The notes beneath the pieces were generated by a model. It was not told where the DNA came from. It was given only the letters and a program-made list of their open reading frames with translations, and did not search any database. A program made the position numbers and the translations under genes. A stretch of DNA of 64,000 nt from Whitmania pigra (Eukaryota; Annelida; Clitellata; Hirudinida; Haemopidae). Positions 43,250 to 54,519 of the stretch are shown one piece after another (positions within the stretch are counted from its first letter, which is position 1; every line of letters starts with the position of its first letter). The stretch covers positions 2,872,001-2,936,000 of the forward strand of contig JAJTWR010000021.1 in assembly GCA_021613335.1 (NCBI GenBank), written 5' to 3'.

Positions 43250-45310
43250 ATTTTGCTTACTACCGCCATTTCTTGTTAAGACTTTTACTTCCTCTAGATC
43301 AGGGGTTCCCAACTTGGGAGCCGTGAAGGGGGTCCAGGGGACTGTGGAGTACTTTTCAAAAATCACCACCAAAAAATTTCAAATTTATTTTTAAACTAAC
43401 TTTTTAAAAAATCCTAGAATAATATTTATGTACAAGTAACGAGTATGGGTTTACATGCGTCACCGAGCGTGATGGTATTCAGAAGCCTCAATGCTTCATA
43501 TGCGAAAAAGTTCTCAGTGCTGAAAGCATCAGGCCATCGAAGCTTAAGGAACACCAGAGGCTTCATCCTGACAGTCTCAAGGATGGACTTGAAGCTATGA
43601 AACAGGAGAGGGCTCGGTTCCAATTATCAGGCACTGCCAAGTCTTGGATTTGCTCAGACCCAGAAACCTTTTCTGGAGGCCTACCTCATAGCAAAAGACA
43701 AGAAGCTCCACACAATTGGAGAGACCTCAAGCCATGTGCACCGGAGATGGTCAAGTTGGTGTGTAAAGAGAAGAAGAGAAAGGAGATCTCCCTCTCCAAT
43801 AATGTCATCCAGTCAAGAATCCATGAATGTCTCTTGATATCCTTCAGCAGGTGATCTCAGAGATGAAGGCCAGTCCTTACTCATTCAGCCTGCAATTGGA
43901 TGAGACTACTGATGTTGTTCAGTGCAGCCAACTTCTGGTGTTTGTGAGATATGTGTGTGATGGATCAATCAAAGAAGAATTTCTTTTCTGCCATCCAATA
44001 CTCACCACAACAAAGCTCAGGATGTCTTGTATGTTCTCGTGGACTTCTTTACAGAACAGAACTTTGATGACTGGAGAATGAAGCTCAGCTCAATTTGATC
44101 TGATAGAGCACCAGCAATGTTCGGAAACAAATCCGGCTTTGCAGCTTTGGTCAGAGCAGAGGCACCTCATGTGACTGTCACTCATTGCATGCTCCATCGA
44201 TATGCAGCAAAGACTCTTCCAAATGGATTAAAAGAGATGGTGTCAACAGCAGTAAGGTGGCGAACTACATCCGTGCAAGAGCAACAAACCACAGACTATT
44301 CAAGGAGGTTGGTGCTCCTTTTGAAGTCTTGCTCTTTCATACTGACGTCAGGTGGATGTCTAGAGGGCAGGTTTTCAGCCGATTAATGGAAATACAGATT
44401 GAGGTGTGCATGTTCTTAGAAGAGAAACAGAGTGACCTTGAAAGTATATTTTGTCTGCCAGAATTCAGCCTATCACTGGCATATTTGGCTGACATTTTCA
44501 CCCATTTAAGTGAGCTTAACATTAAGATTCAAGGTCCTAACATGACTGTTATTGATGCTAGTGAGTAACTAGGCTCATTTCTGAAGAAGCTGCCCCTGTG
44601 GATCAGAAGAGTGGAGAAGGCACAAAGAGTTGCTGAAGAGGGAGTTTCAGGTCAAGAGTTTGGCTGACTTTTGATGCTCCATGATAATACCATACCAAGT
44701 TCTAGCCAAAGGAGCCATGACATCCATCATTCCTTTTGTGACAACCTACCTCCGTGAAGCTTTATTTTCAACCCCACTGACAATCAAAACAAAATCGCGA
44801 AACAAACTTGATGCAAAGGATGACATGAAGGTGGCCCTGTCAAAATCAAAGCCCAGATTCCATCTACTTATGAACAAGAAGCAGGAGCAATCTTTATCAT
44901 CATTAAAAATTTGCTTTCAAAATACATTGTATGGTTCTTTTTTGACAGTAAATTATTGTTCATTACTTTTTTTCTTGAAAAATTTTGATAGAGGGGACCA
45001 CATTTTGTCCTCTAAGGGAGCCGTGGGCAAAAAGGTTGGGAACCCCTGCTCTAGATGATCAAGTTCGATCGTCTTTTCAAAGAATCGCGGCAAGGCCGTT
45101 AAGCCCCGCCGAGCCTTCTCGTGTGACTAAAAGCCACGCATCTCTCTAAGAAGTCTGCACCGGCAGCGCCGATTTCAGTTTCCAGACGTCCGAACGCCCC
45201 GAAGGACGCTTCGGCTTACAGCCGGCTGACTATTTAGCAGTCTAGAGTCTCGTTCGTTATCAGAATTAACCAGACAAATCGCTCCACCAACTAAGAACGG
45301 CCATGCACCA
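43250..45310 (-). pseudogene. degenerate 18S rRNA fragment split by a hAT
   Basis: Antisense 18S: ACTTTTACTTCCTCTAGAT at about 43281-43299 continues, after the hAT at 43300-45048, as GATCAAGTTCGATCGTCTTT. Then comes a gap in the rRNA, CTCTCTAAGAAGT, and ACTATTTAGCA..GAGTCTCGTTCGTTATC followed by AGAATTAACCAGACAAATCG and CTCCACCAACTAAGAACGGC. These are conserved stretches from the 3' third of eukaryotic 18S rRNA in the right order. Hundreds of bases are deleted and point changes abound, so it is not a working gene. It sits inside the outer hAT. Confidence 0.85.
43300..45048 (+). mobile_element. ZBED5-like hAT, duplication CTCTAGAT
   Basis: CAGGGGTTCCCAAC and GTTGGGAACCCCTG are perfect inverted ends; CTCTAGAT (43292-43299, 45049-45056) is duplicated. 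Plus frames with shifts read a BED-like finger (PQCFICEKVLSAESIRPSKL, then EHQRLHPD), YSFSLQLDETTDVVQCSQLL (first catalytic Asp region), EAPHVTVTHCMLHRYA (CxxH), VLLFHTDVRWMSRGQVFSRL and LADIFTHLSELNIKIQG. The C-terminal dimerisation region is reduced to KPRFHLLMNKKQEQS. The order is that of ZBED5-type hAT transposases. Several frameshifts make it dead. Confidence 0.9.
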
Positions 45311-46019
45311 TAAAACTCTCACTTCTGAATTATTACTTAGTAGCCGTATTTTGAAAACGTTTTATATAAATTGTGATTTTGTTATATTTTTATATATTTT
45401 TTTAAATGAATAGTTAAATAATTAAAGAATGCTTCACTGAAGTTATTGTGAAAAATGATAACACCGAAAACTTTAAGGCATTATTTTTCTAAAGGAAATA
45501 CAACCCTAAACTTTTCTTAATTTTAAACCTGACATTCTACCAATTCAACATTAATATTAATTAATTATTGTTTTTAATATCTGAGCAGATTGTAAACCTA
45601 AAAGCCCTACATCGTTAACAATCACCACCTCCGTCGAAAATGCGGCTCAGAACAATGAAAATGATGATTTATGTGATTATATGGAATATGTACCAAAATC
45701 TTGTGATAATGTGTTAGCTGAACAGCTTAATGATTATTTATCAAATTCAGCAAGGAATGTACAAAGTCTACTCAATTATTACTCAATGTGCTGCATTCAT
45801 CAAGCAAATTTCATTTTTAGGGCATCATCGCTCTGCATATCAATAGTTTCCCGCTGAAGTGATGCTCTGTTAATGCCTAATGAATTTTCAGCTTCCATTG
45901 TCCAATGGACCATTTGGATGAACTGAGAATGGGTTTCTTAGAATTAATTAACAAAATTGTATATTTCTAAAAAAATTTAAATTTTTTAAATTTTTAAATT
46001 TATTTTTTTGGAAATAATT

Positions 46020-46086
46020 GGAGGTCCACTTAAAAGCTATCGGTGGTCCGGATTGTGGACCGCGGTCCGCAGTTTGAGTACCCCTG
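46020..46086 (-). repeat. single hAT terminus
   Basis: On the minus strand CAGGGGTACTCAAACTGCGG, then ACCGCGGTCCAC: a Charlie-type hAT end. No partner terminus was found, so the other end is lost. Confidence 0.5.
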
Positions 46087-46539
46087 GCCTAAAACATCCA
46101 CTGTATACTTCTGTTTTAGATTTATTTGTACAATAAAATTTTGTTGATAACGTTACACTAGTGTAAATAAATATGCTAATAATTATGTCTTGTTCAGTTG
46201 TCCTGAAAATTAATTTTATCAAATGTCAACCGAAAAGTAGTTAAAAAGTAGTTAACTACTATGCAAGTAGTTAAGGAGTAGTTACTAATTGATTTAAAAA
46301 ATAGTTAAAAAATAGTAACTAACTACTTTTTTATACAAGTAGTTTACTGCTAGAAAGTTTTTAAGTAGTTAACTACTTTTTATGTAGTTAAAACCCATCT
46401 CTGTAAAAAGTGACTTCTCCCGTCCTAGTACTACTGCCATCCTTATTGTAAAATATGGCAGCATGGGTTATTTATGTCATTACAATTTGGAATCAATTTA
46501 ATATTAATTAGGAAAACAGACTCATCGAAACATCTTGAA

Positions 46540-46690
46540 ATTAAATTATTATCCCTAACCCTAACCAAAATCCCAATATTAAAACACACCGAAACGGCAC
46601 TTGTGTAGATAGACGATTGAGACCAAACTCGCGCTGCAAAAACGCGAGGCGAATCCTCAACCGCTACACCAGGTAGACTTGAGAGCCGAT
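46540..46690 (-). repeat. tRNA-like unit with telomere-like motif
   Basis: Minus sense: CCTGGTGTAGCGGTTGAGG (A-box-like), GAGTTTGGTCTCAATCGTC (B-box-like), then GGTTAGGGTTAGGGAT about 60 bp later. Compare 10803-10930. The stretch 46700-47120 shows nothing I can name. Confidence 0.4.
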
Positions 46691-47513
46691 GGTATTCAGG
46701 AAACCATATCGGCTTAAAAGAAGTTTAGCTGACTAGATATGGCCTGACAACCCATGTCTAAGTATGGAAAATGCAATATTGTTCCTCTCATGTCGCATTT
46801 TTCTTTGAAATAAAACATATAATCAAAATAAAATTTTCAATAGTTGAAAAATTTTACACACATATTATCAGTTTAATCAGTAGGTAACTCACCAATACTA
46901 CAATCAGTAGGTAATACACCAACTCTCGTCATAAGAACAACGTGTTTTTTTATATTTGCAAATTTACAATCTGTTTTTTTTACTAATAATAATAATCCGA
47001 TATTTAAAAAGGAAATTTAATAGATATCAGTTCGCATATTCTATTTTGAATTTTTATTATCAAAATCGATCAAAGGCAGAAATTGTTATAATAACAGCAA
47101 TCAATGATAGAACTAAAAATAATACCGTATTTTCATCCATATTACACGCGTGTTATGTTCGATTTTACTTACCACGCACCCCTTATGCGTGCTATAATCG
47201 TATGCGTGTTATGCTAAATTAAATTTACATGAATTTGATTTCCGACCAACAAAAAATAAAAACATTTAAATGATAGCACAGATTGTTGATTGTTTTTGTA
47301 AAAGCTTTAGACTGTATTTTTAATTTTAAATAGTTTATAATTGATTGGGCGTTAGTGCATTGCATAAAGAACTTTCGATATATGCTTACAGAAGCATGTG
47401 ACAAAACAATCACGCTAATCATAGCATTGTCCAGCTCTCGAATTTATGACGTCAACTTGAATTTAACATAAATTAATTGATTGTAACTATAGGAAACTTG
47501 TAGGGTGTTGTAC

Positions 47514-48021
47514 AGATGCGCCAACTTGATAAAATTATTGGGGGGGAATTTATTTCAAAAACTTGTCGCTGAAACTTTAGTTCGTAAATCGTTTTTCATT
47601 GGTTTAAAGTGAATTGACGTAGACTGCGAAGAACGACAGTTTTCATAGATACTAGTAAAAAACCCAATTTTGCAAAAAATTTTTCCAAACCCCTTTTCCT
47701 ATTATTGAAGCCTGTTTCAATGAAAACTGTTTCCTTTCTGGAGGAAAACGGCAGACCCATGGTCAGAAAAATTTCTCGACATGTGGAACACAGCACAATG
47801 TCTTGCTCCGAGTCATACAAAACCCAGGGGAAGCTATTGGTCCAATTTGGCACAAATCGACGTTTTGCATTCACGGATTTACCGAGTACAGCAGAAGATG
47901 TACTTTCCGCTAGATCTGCATCTACTTTTGCGGTATCCACCTGGCTCAAAGAGCCTATTGAAACCGGCCTGGAGGTTTTAGCCGACAATTTGATCAAAAA
48001 CTTTTCAAGAATTGATCTCAA
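47514..48021 (-). pseudogene. TTF-type hAT N-terminal fragment
   Basis: The minus frame 48021-47596 reads RRFVPNWTNSFPWVLYDSEQ, then DIVLCSTCREIF and ETGFNNRKRGLEKF, the TTF zinc finger found at the N-terminus of ZMYM/TTF-type hAT transposases (FxxxWxxxFPWLxYxxxxxxxxCxxC, GFxNWKxxxxxF). A CAGATGCGCCAACTTG..GGGGGGG end stands at 47514. Its other end was not found. Confidence 0.65.
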
Positions 48022-48528
48022 TTTATGTAAAAAAAAACCATGTTTCTTTCAATGCAATTATAAAGGTTATTGTACATAAGCTGCATTTCATGCTCAGATC
48101 AATGATCCATTTATGGTTCTTGAAAGGGAGACTTTAATCTTGAAATCTCATGATATTTCATGTTATAATTGATGTACAGTTTGGACCTCAACAATGCTAT
48201 ACTTTCCATTGAAGCTGTGTTTCACAGCATGATGCATCTGATTTACTTCATCATCTACTCCAAGAATTGATCTCAAATATTTAAAAATGTTTCTTAAGAT
48301 TTGTACACTTAAAATATGTGATTTCCATATTTAGAGAGTTATGGGACACAGAGACTTGTTAAGCGGACTCTTTGCAGCTTGGAATTGGTTAACGAGTTCG
48401 TTACCGTCCTTTGAAGTATTGCTTCACTTTTGTTTTACAAGTTATTACGCGTAAACAATATGCATTCCAAAGCAGGAAGTTGATGCAAATCTTAAGATAA
48501 AAATAGTTTCGAGGAAGAATTGAAGAGA

Positions 48529-48575
48529 AGTCCAAATCATCTCAGTTATGCAACGGACTGTAATCAAATAAATAA
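48529..48575 (+). repeat. LINE/SINE tail-only insertion, 47 bp
   Basis: GAATTGAAGAGA at 48517-48528 and 48576-48587 is a perfect 12 bp duplication. Insert: AGTCCAAATCATCTCAG ... GCAACGGACT, then GTAATCAAATAAATAA. The stem AGTCC/GGACT is intact. Confidence 0.9.
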
Positions 48576-48599
48576 GAATTGAAGAGAGAACGCAATATC

Positions 48600-48654
48600 A
48601 GTCCAAATCATCCTAGTTATGCAATGGACTTTAATCAAATAAATAAATAAATAA
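48600..48654 (+). repeat. LINE/SINE tail-only insertion, 55 bp
   Basis: GAACGCAATATC at 48588-48599 and 48655-48666 is a perfect 12 bp duplication. Insert: AGTCCAAATCATCCTAG ... GCAATGGACT, then TTAATC and (AAAT)n. It lies 25 bp from the previous one, in the same orientation. Confidence 0.9.
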
Positions 48655-49681
48655 GAACGCAATATCGAAGCGACTCGTGACCAATTTTGGTCAATTGCAG
48701 CGAGCTCATGAATCGTTAACCAGTTCTTTAGTTCTTAAGTTTTTAAACAATTTATTAACAGACATTCAAAAAATCAATCATAAGACCAATAATTATTCCT
48801 CATCATCAGCTAAGCCTTCAAATCCGTCAAAAGTCGAACAGTCTTCATATTTATTTTCGGCTCGGTGGTCACTTTACTCCTTTCCCCTAGACTTAATGCC
48901 AGCATTTCTAAAGCCACTCAGAATCAAATCAGGAGACACTTTGTCCCATGCTCGTGCAACCCACGTGCATACCTCGGAATACAAGACCTTTCTGTCTCGC
49001 CCAGACGGTGTGTGAGTGTATGTGCCATTCTGCATCCATTCTTCCCTCTCAGATCTGTCAATTTCTCAACGATTTGTAGTTGCAGTTTGGATGATAGACC
49101 ACCCGAGATGATTGAAATGTGGCATCCGCTTAAGTTGAGCATCTTCTTAACTGACTCCTCTTAATGAGCAATCATTGCATTCATGATCAACCACGAGCTC
49201 TTTGAAAAGAATCCCCTCTTTTGAGGACATTTCTGAATCCAGAGCTTCGTGCTGAAAATTTTTCGCATTGTCTCTTGAAAATCAATATTGGTTTTGACTT
49301 GGTGCCAGCCGCAGAGCATCCAAGTATGACTGTGAAGCATGTCCGTTCGTAACCACTTGTTGTTATTGCCACAGTTCTGGCGCCAGATGCTTTCACTAGC
49401 AGGAATGTCAAAAGCTATCTCTTCCTTTGTTCCAGGACCCATAGCTTTAGATCAGGCTCTAACTTTGGCCATTTCGCATTTTGGCCAAGGCATGCACGTT
49501 TTCTCAGGTTCAGTTTCTCAAGCAATCATTCCTTCTTTCTCCATTCGCGAACCGTCACTTCATTAACGTTGAACTCCCGAGCAGCTGCTCTGTTACCTTT
49601 GTCTTTTGCTCTAGAAATGACTTGAAGCTTGTAGGCAACAGTGTACGAGTTACGTTTATCAGCCACTTTCTTAACGACGTC

Positions 49682-49737
49682 TTTATTTATTTATTTATTT
49701 ATTTGATTATAGTCCGTTGCAGAACTGAGATGAAACG
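49682..49737 (-). repeat. LINE/SINE tail-only insertion, 56 bp
   Basis: TCTTAACGACGTC at 49669-49681 and 49738-49750 is a perfect 13 bp duplication. The first half of the hairpin is partly missing (5' truncation), leaving TCATCTCAGTTCTGCAACGG and the A-rich tail in minus sense. Confidence 0.9.
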
Positions 49738-49761
49738 TCTTAACGACGTCGATATTTCAAT

Positions 49762-49813
49762 CTATTTATTTATTTGATTATAGTCCGTTGCATGACTAAG
49801 ATGATTTTGATTT
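49762..49813 (-). repeat. LINE/SINE tail-only insertion, 52 bp
   Basis: ATATTTCAAT at 49752-49761 and 49814-49823 is a perfect 10 bp duplication. Same tail in minus sense; the AGTCC arm is altered. Confidence 0.85.
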
Positions 49814-50124
49814 ATATTTCAATAAAGAGCACTTCTATCTATATATCACTGTATTTATCACTTCAAGCATCGGCCGCTCAGCCAACGGAAGATTTTTTTA
49901 CAACTTTTATATTTGATTGTTTTATATATTAGAAACTGCTTCAATTTAATATTTTAATATATATAATTTTAATTTAAATGTTAAATTATTTTAGCCAAAA
50001 GAAAAAAAGGCGTCTATTGGTGCGTGTTATAATCGTTTGCGTGTTTTATAAGTGATTTTTTACATAAATTGGAAAAATTGCGTGTTATATTCGTCCGCGT
50101 GTTTATTTCGTGAAAATACGGTAA

Positions 50125-50635
50125 TTATATTGATTATTAACTTTTATACTAGTACTAAAAATATTGATAAAATTGATTATATTTTACTAAACAATAACAA
50201 AACTTTCAATAGTACTAAAGTTATGATAATTTGTTTGTAAAATTAATCATGATAATAGGACAAAACTATAAAAAAAATAACGATCAATACAAAAATCAAG
50301 AATAGAAAATAAATGAATACCAAAACAAATCATATAAACAAATATTCATTAATAAACCAAACAAACAATAAAAGTCAGTAGCAGTCTAGTGAATCAATTC
50401 AACTCAATTTAGCGTAATTATCATGAGCAAAGGAAATATAGTTTAGTTTGTAAGGCATTAATGATGATCTTTTTCCATTCAAAATTCTCGCCAGCTGGGA
50501 GAGTATCCTTAAGCTTTTGTGGCCATGCTTCCAAAAGAGTAATGGGTTTGTCTCCTATTCCTGATCGGTCTTACACAAAATATACTGATCAAATTCAGCT
50601 TGGAGTTTATCGTTTCCTTCAGTGTTTGAATTGGA
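50125..50635. other. no gene seen
   Basis: AT-rich sequence; an open plus frame at 50461-50652 (GRVSLSFCGHASKRVMGLSP) is not recognised. Confidence 0.3.
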
Positions 50636-50639
50636 GCTA

Positions 50640-50735
50640 CATAGACGATTAAATCGGCGCGCCAGCAGCGGGATTCAGACCCGCGCCGCCCCCGCGAGTG
50701 ACTTTAGCTTTAGCCATTATGTCGCGCATGCATCC
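50640..50735 (-). repeat. diverged family A SINE head
   Basis: Minus sense: GCGCGACATAATGGCTAAAGC (A box), GCGGGTCTGAATCCCGC (B box/T arm), then GGCGCGCCGATTTAATCGTC. The order of blocks is that of the SINE at 623-751. A CAGGGGCGGCT..GCGGCGGCT stretch with two AATTTAAAATTCTG units follows at 50779-50870 and may be a hAT terminus. Confidence 0.5.
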
Positions 50736-51881
50736 CGAAATGAAATTAATAGAATCGAATTTGACTTTGCGGTAAAATCAGGGGCGGCTTAGAATTTAAA
50801 ATTCTGCGGCGGCTTAGGATTTAAAATTCTGTGGCGGCTGGTATGTTATCCAGCTCCGCTCGGCTTAGCTACAAATCGGCTGGCGGCTCGGCGGCTCCCA
50901 GGTCTACCATGGAGATAATGTCAATCTTGATAGAACAATGTATTCGACATTAATATATATGCATTTCTTGCTAATCCAGAAACAAAATGTTTAAAATTTA
51001 CAAAAAATTTTGTTTGGTAATATTTGAACACGTAAATCCACCCTAAATACGACCCTAGATGCAGATTTACAGATCGACTGCGTCGTGGAGTCCAAAAGAA
51101 GACAAACGCAATCATTACAAATATGACTATTAATTAGGGCCGCGAATTTAATCGATTATTTCAACGATTAATCGTTAAAAATTTTAACCGGTCAAGGTTT
51201 CTTTAATCAATTAATCGGTATTTTTGAGAAAGCATTTCTTTTAAAAACTAAATGCTCTTAGTTATGCAACAGACTCTAAAAAGATAAATAAATAAATAAA
51301 TAATCATCTTCGGAACAAACATCCTCTCAAATACAAAAAGACGTTGAAGACAGTGACCATCAGGGGATTTCTGAAGCATGATCAACAACGAATTTCTTGT
51401 GTCAGAATATCAAGCCTGTAAGCGACAAACCTTCTGCAGGTTTAAAAGTCGCTTTAGCTCACCGGATCGCCTGTTCGGGACGTCCTATTTTAATTGTGGA
51501 AGATGATGGACTACGAACAGTGCTGCGGACAGCTCTTTAAGATCAAACCTACAACTTGCCCAGTCGACGTACAATCGGCAACGTGATTGCTGAGATGTTA
51601 AGATAAAGAGAAGTTGGCGTAAAAAAGCGCGTAAAAAAGTTGTGCAAAGTATTCAAAGCATTGCCCTCGCTACTGAGTTTTGGACTTCGAACAGCAACGA
51701 AGCTTAGTGTGGTGTAACGGAACACTGGATTGGTTCAGACTGGAAACTGAAATCAGCAACATTAAGTTGCTTATTTGTTGATGCACGACACTGCCAGCAC
51801 AAATCCCAAGTTCTTCACCAGAAAGGAATTGGAACTAAAGCTTTATTTACACACCTCGGAAACCGTTATAAACAGCTCTCA

Positions 51882-52012
51882 AACAATGTTTTATTAACGT
51901 CCGTTGCATATCTAGATGATTAGGACGGTGCACCCGCAGGGGGGTTTGAACCCCGTGCTGCCATAGTGAGAGGAGCAGCCTTAACCGTTAGGCCATGCGG
52001 GCGCACGAGATT
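51882..52012 (-). repeat. tRNA-derived SINE (family A)
   Basis: The same structure as 623-751, with an A box, B box and CGTCC/GGACG tail hairpin. A 12 bp duplication, AAACAGCTCTCA at 51870-51881 and AAATAGCTCTCA at 52013-52024, differs at one base. Confidence 0.85.
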
Positions 52013-52039
52013 AAATAGCTCTCATCATCGTGCCTCTAT

Positions 52040-53260
52040 TTATATAGGTTCGATTTAATTAACAATAGTGTCGTCACAATCTGCTAGTCCCACCCATCTT
52101 GTGCAATCGGGCGTTCCCCAGGGATCTGTCTTAGGACCAATATTGTTCACATTATATGTGGCTGACATTGAAAGCATCATCTCCAAACATAGAGTCATCA
52201 GTATGCCGATGACATTCAGATCTACGGCAACTCCAGACTTGAAGATGCCCCTACCCTTGTTGGTCGTTTGTCGGACTGCCTTCACGATATTATTTCCTGG
52301 ACAGCCTCCAATAGGCTACTACTCAATGCTGACAAGACTGAAGCAATCTGGTTCGGCACCCCGGCTCGACTTGGTCATATCAGTGACCTCCCGCTCCAGC
52401 TGGCGGGTTCTTCCATCATCCCTTCACGGACAGTGAGGAATCTGGAGGTCTACTTGGACTCTTCCCTTTTCATGAAGTCCCATGTAAATCGGGTTGCTGC
52501 TGCTTGCTGTGCCAAGCTTCGCATCCTCAAGGAGGCGAAGCCATTCCTACCACCTGAGGCTTTCCGGTCCCTCACTATTCAATTTATTCTATCGCGGCTT
52601 GACTACTGCAATTCTCTGCTGGTTAACGTCAACCACCAAGTCATTAGCACCTTCCAGACCGTCATGAACACGGCTGCCAGGCTCATACAAGGAGGGAGGC
52701 TATCGGACCATATCTCCCCGGTACTTGCTAATCTTCACTGGCTGAAGATCCCGGAGCGGGTGCTGTATAAAACTGCCCTCCTAGTCTATAAGGCCGCCAC
52801 AGATCAAGCCCCTCGGTACTTGACTGAACTACTGATCAGTACCACAGCTGTCCCTGGCAGGGCATCACTCCGCTCATCTGAGACTAGGACCCTGGTCGTT
52901 CCACGGTCTCGCAGTGTCAGGGCCTTCTATGTCGCCGCTCCCGTGATCTGGAACCTGCTTCCTCCGAACATTCGTCTGGCTCAATCGTCAGAAGCCTTCA
53001 AATTCGGACTGAAAACCCATCTATTTGTGACCTCATATCAATAATTCTTTAATCTATAGTCTGTTTTTTGTCCCTTTTTCTATTATTTTATTTTATTCCA
53101 TTCTGTTCACTCACTTTTATTCTATTCTTATCTTATTTTATTTTTATTTCATAGACTGCATATTTGTGAGCTCTTGTTCACCGTGCCTTTACATCCCTTC
53201 GGGATTACATCGAGCACGTAAAATATTGGATAAATAAATTTAAATGTAATGTAAATGTAA
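52040..53260 (+). pseudogene. L2/CR1-like LINE, 3' half of ORF2
   Basis: HLVQSGVPQGSVLGPILFTL (palm motif), a frameshift before the catalytic block (ADDIQIYGNS in another frame, both Asp kept), then one long open frame (52268-53044) with NRLLLNADKTEAIWFGT, NLEVYLDSSLFMKSHVNRV, FILSRLDYCNSLLVNV, PVLANLHWLKIPERVLYK, and the closing AAPVIWNLLPPNIRLAQSSE..FKFGLKTHLF. This is the standard end of L2/CR1 ORF2. The 3' end is TGGATAAATAAATTTAAATG with ATGTAA repeats. Young-looking compared with its surroundings: only one frameshift over about 330 codons. Confidence 0.85.
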
Positions 53261-54519
53261 CAATTCTACCTAAATGTCATCCAATCAGAATTCACGAAAA
53301 AAGGTCAATCCACGCCTACAAGACGATTAAACTAACTGTCCTTAAAATAATAATAATAATTATAATAATTATTTTAAATCACCTTCGCTTAGAATCTAAG
53401 AATAACATTGACAGGCTTAAACAAATAATCGATATCTAATGAAATGTTCCCACAATCTACAAATCATCTTATTAATAGCGAATCTGGGAGAGATGTCTGG
53501 TGGTCTCAAGACCCAGCCATGAAAGACACACTGGTGAAATGTTGCCAGTTTTTTCGAGGAGTTTGTTGCAACATGGAACATCACCAATAAGATATGCTGT
53601 GTCGTCAGAGAATTTGCAACTCGAAATGGTTGATGCAATCGGTCAAACTGATTATGGCTACATACGCCCACTGTTCTTTCTTCCTACTTTCGGGATAAGT
53701 CGTAACGAGCAGAATGAAATCGAAGAGACAAAACAATATTCTAATATTTGGAAAACGATTCTTATTCACAATCAAAAAGCGTCAATGTAAATATGAAGAA
53801 ATCAGCAGCAGATAACAACTAAATACAATAATCTCTAAAAAATTCGCTCGCTACCACTCCCGCACAAAACTCAAAACTCGTCTGCCACTCTCGGTTTGCT
53901 CCCCTTGGAATAAGCTGAAATGACGTCCCTGTCCGTGCCGAAGAGACGCAAACTTACTCTGTTGAGGAGTGATTTTGAATCGCAGTCCTCAGCTGACGAA
54001 TCAGAAGCGATACACAATGCAGAGTCCGAGCTGATGAGATTCCATGAAGAAGCTCCCATTCCAGAAACAGGGGATCCTCTCATGTGGTAGATACTTAATA
54101 ACCATTGTATTCCTGTCCTAGGCAGTTTTGTGCAGATAATTCTTTGTGTACCAGCCACATCTGTTCCGTGCGAAAGTCGACAGGGTATATCATCAATAAA
54201 ATGCTACCATTTCTGCTTCCAGGAAATGTAAACGCTCTAGTTTGTTTACGTGACTGGCTAAAGTCATACCTTCAATAAACTGACTGATTAATTCTCAGTG
54301 TTTTTCTCAAAATTTTTAAGCTAATAAATGAACAAACAAGGTGTTTGTGAAGTTAAGTCATTGATTGTTTTAGCTAACTGAGGTCGTATTGGTGCGTACT
54401 GACTAATGCATAGTTACGATGCAACTAGATCAGCTAAACATAGCTGAAATATATGTTCTTTATGATTAATCGATTAGTCGATCAAGAAAATGTTCTCATC
54501 CCTACTATTAATTAATGTA

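Larger units (their letters stand above)
43097..46403. mobile_element. hAT element with 8 bp duplication TAAAAAGT
   Basis: CAGAGATGG at the left and CCATCTCTG at the right, with TAAAAAGT at 43089-43096 and 46404-46411. The subterminal regions are dense in AAGTAGTTAACTACTT and TAACTAGTATTTACTAG motifs, likely transposase binding sites. Only scraps of its own coding remain (about 45.6-45.8 kb). It contains an 18S rRNA piece, a second hAT (43300-45048) and one hAT terminus at 46020-46086. Confidence 0.85.
47125..50121 (-). mobile_element. pogo/Tigger-type element with TA duplication
   Basis: CCGTATTTTCATCCATATTA at the left and GTTTATTTCGTGAAAATACG plus G at the right are inverted ends with ACACGCG-type motifs, flanked by TA. 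The minus strand encodes, in broken frames, a CENP-B-like HTH (RNSYTVAYKLQVISRAKDKG, then NRAAAREFNVNEVTVREWRK with one changed residue) at about 49.68-49.55 kb, and DDE parts: AITTSGYERTCFTVILGCSA followed by GTKSKPILIFKRQ, and LNLSGCHISIISGGLSSKLQ. The order fits a whole transposase. It is interrupted by a TTF-type hAT piece and four tail insertions. Confidence 0.85.
51135..54504 (+). mobile_element. hAT element (ZBED-like) with nested SINE and LINE
   Basis: TAGGG...CCCTA ends are flanked by CTATTAAT (51127-51134, 54505-54512), and AATCGATTA motifs are inverted at both ends. Plus frames: KPSAGLKVALAHRIACSGRP, then VEDDGLRTVLRTAL and IALATEFWTSNSNEA (hAT LTTDxWTS catalytic Asp region, with Asp changed to Glu) at 51.41-51.73 kb; RRKLTLLRSDFESQ and ELMRFHEEAPIPETGDPLMW (C-terminal region before LxWW) at 53.93-54.09 kb. 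The DDE core between is replaced by a SINE and an L2-like LINE. Confidence 0.85.
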
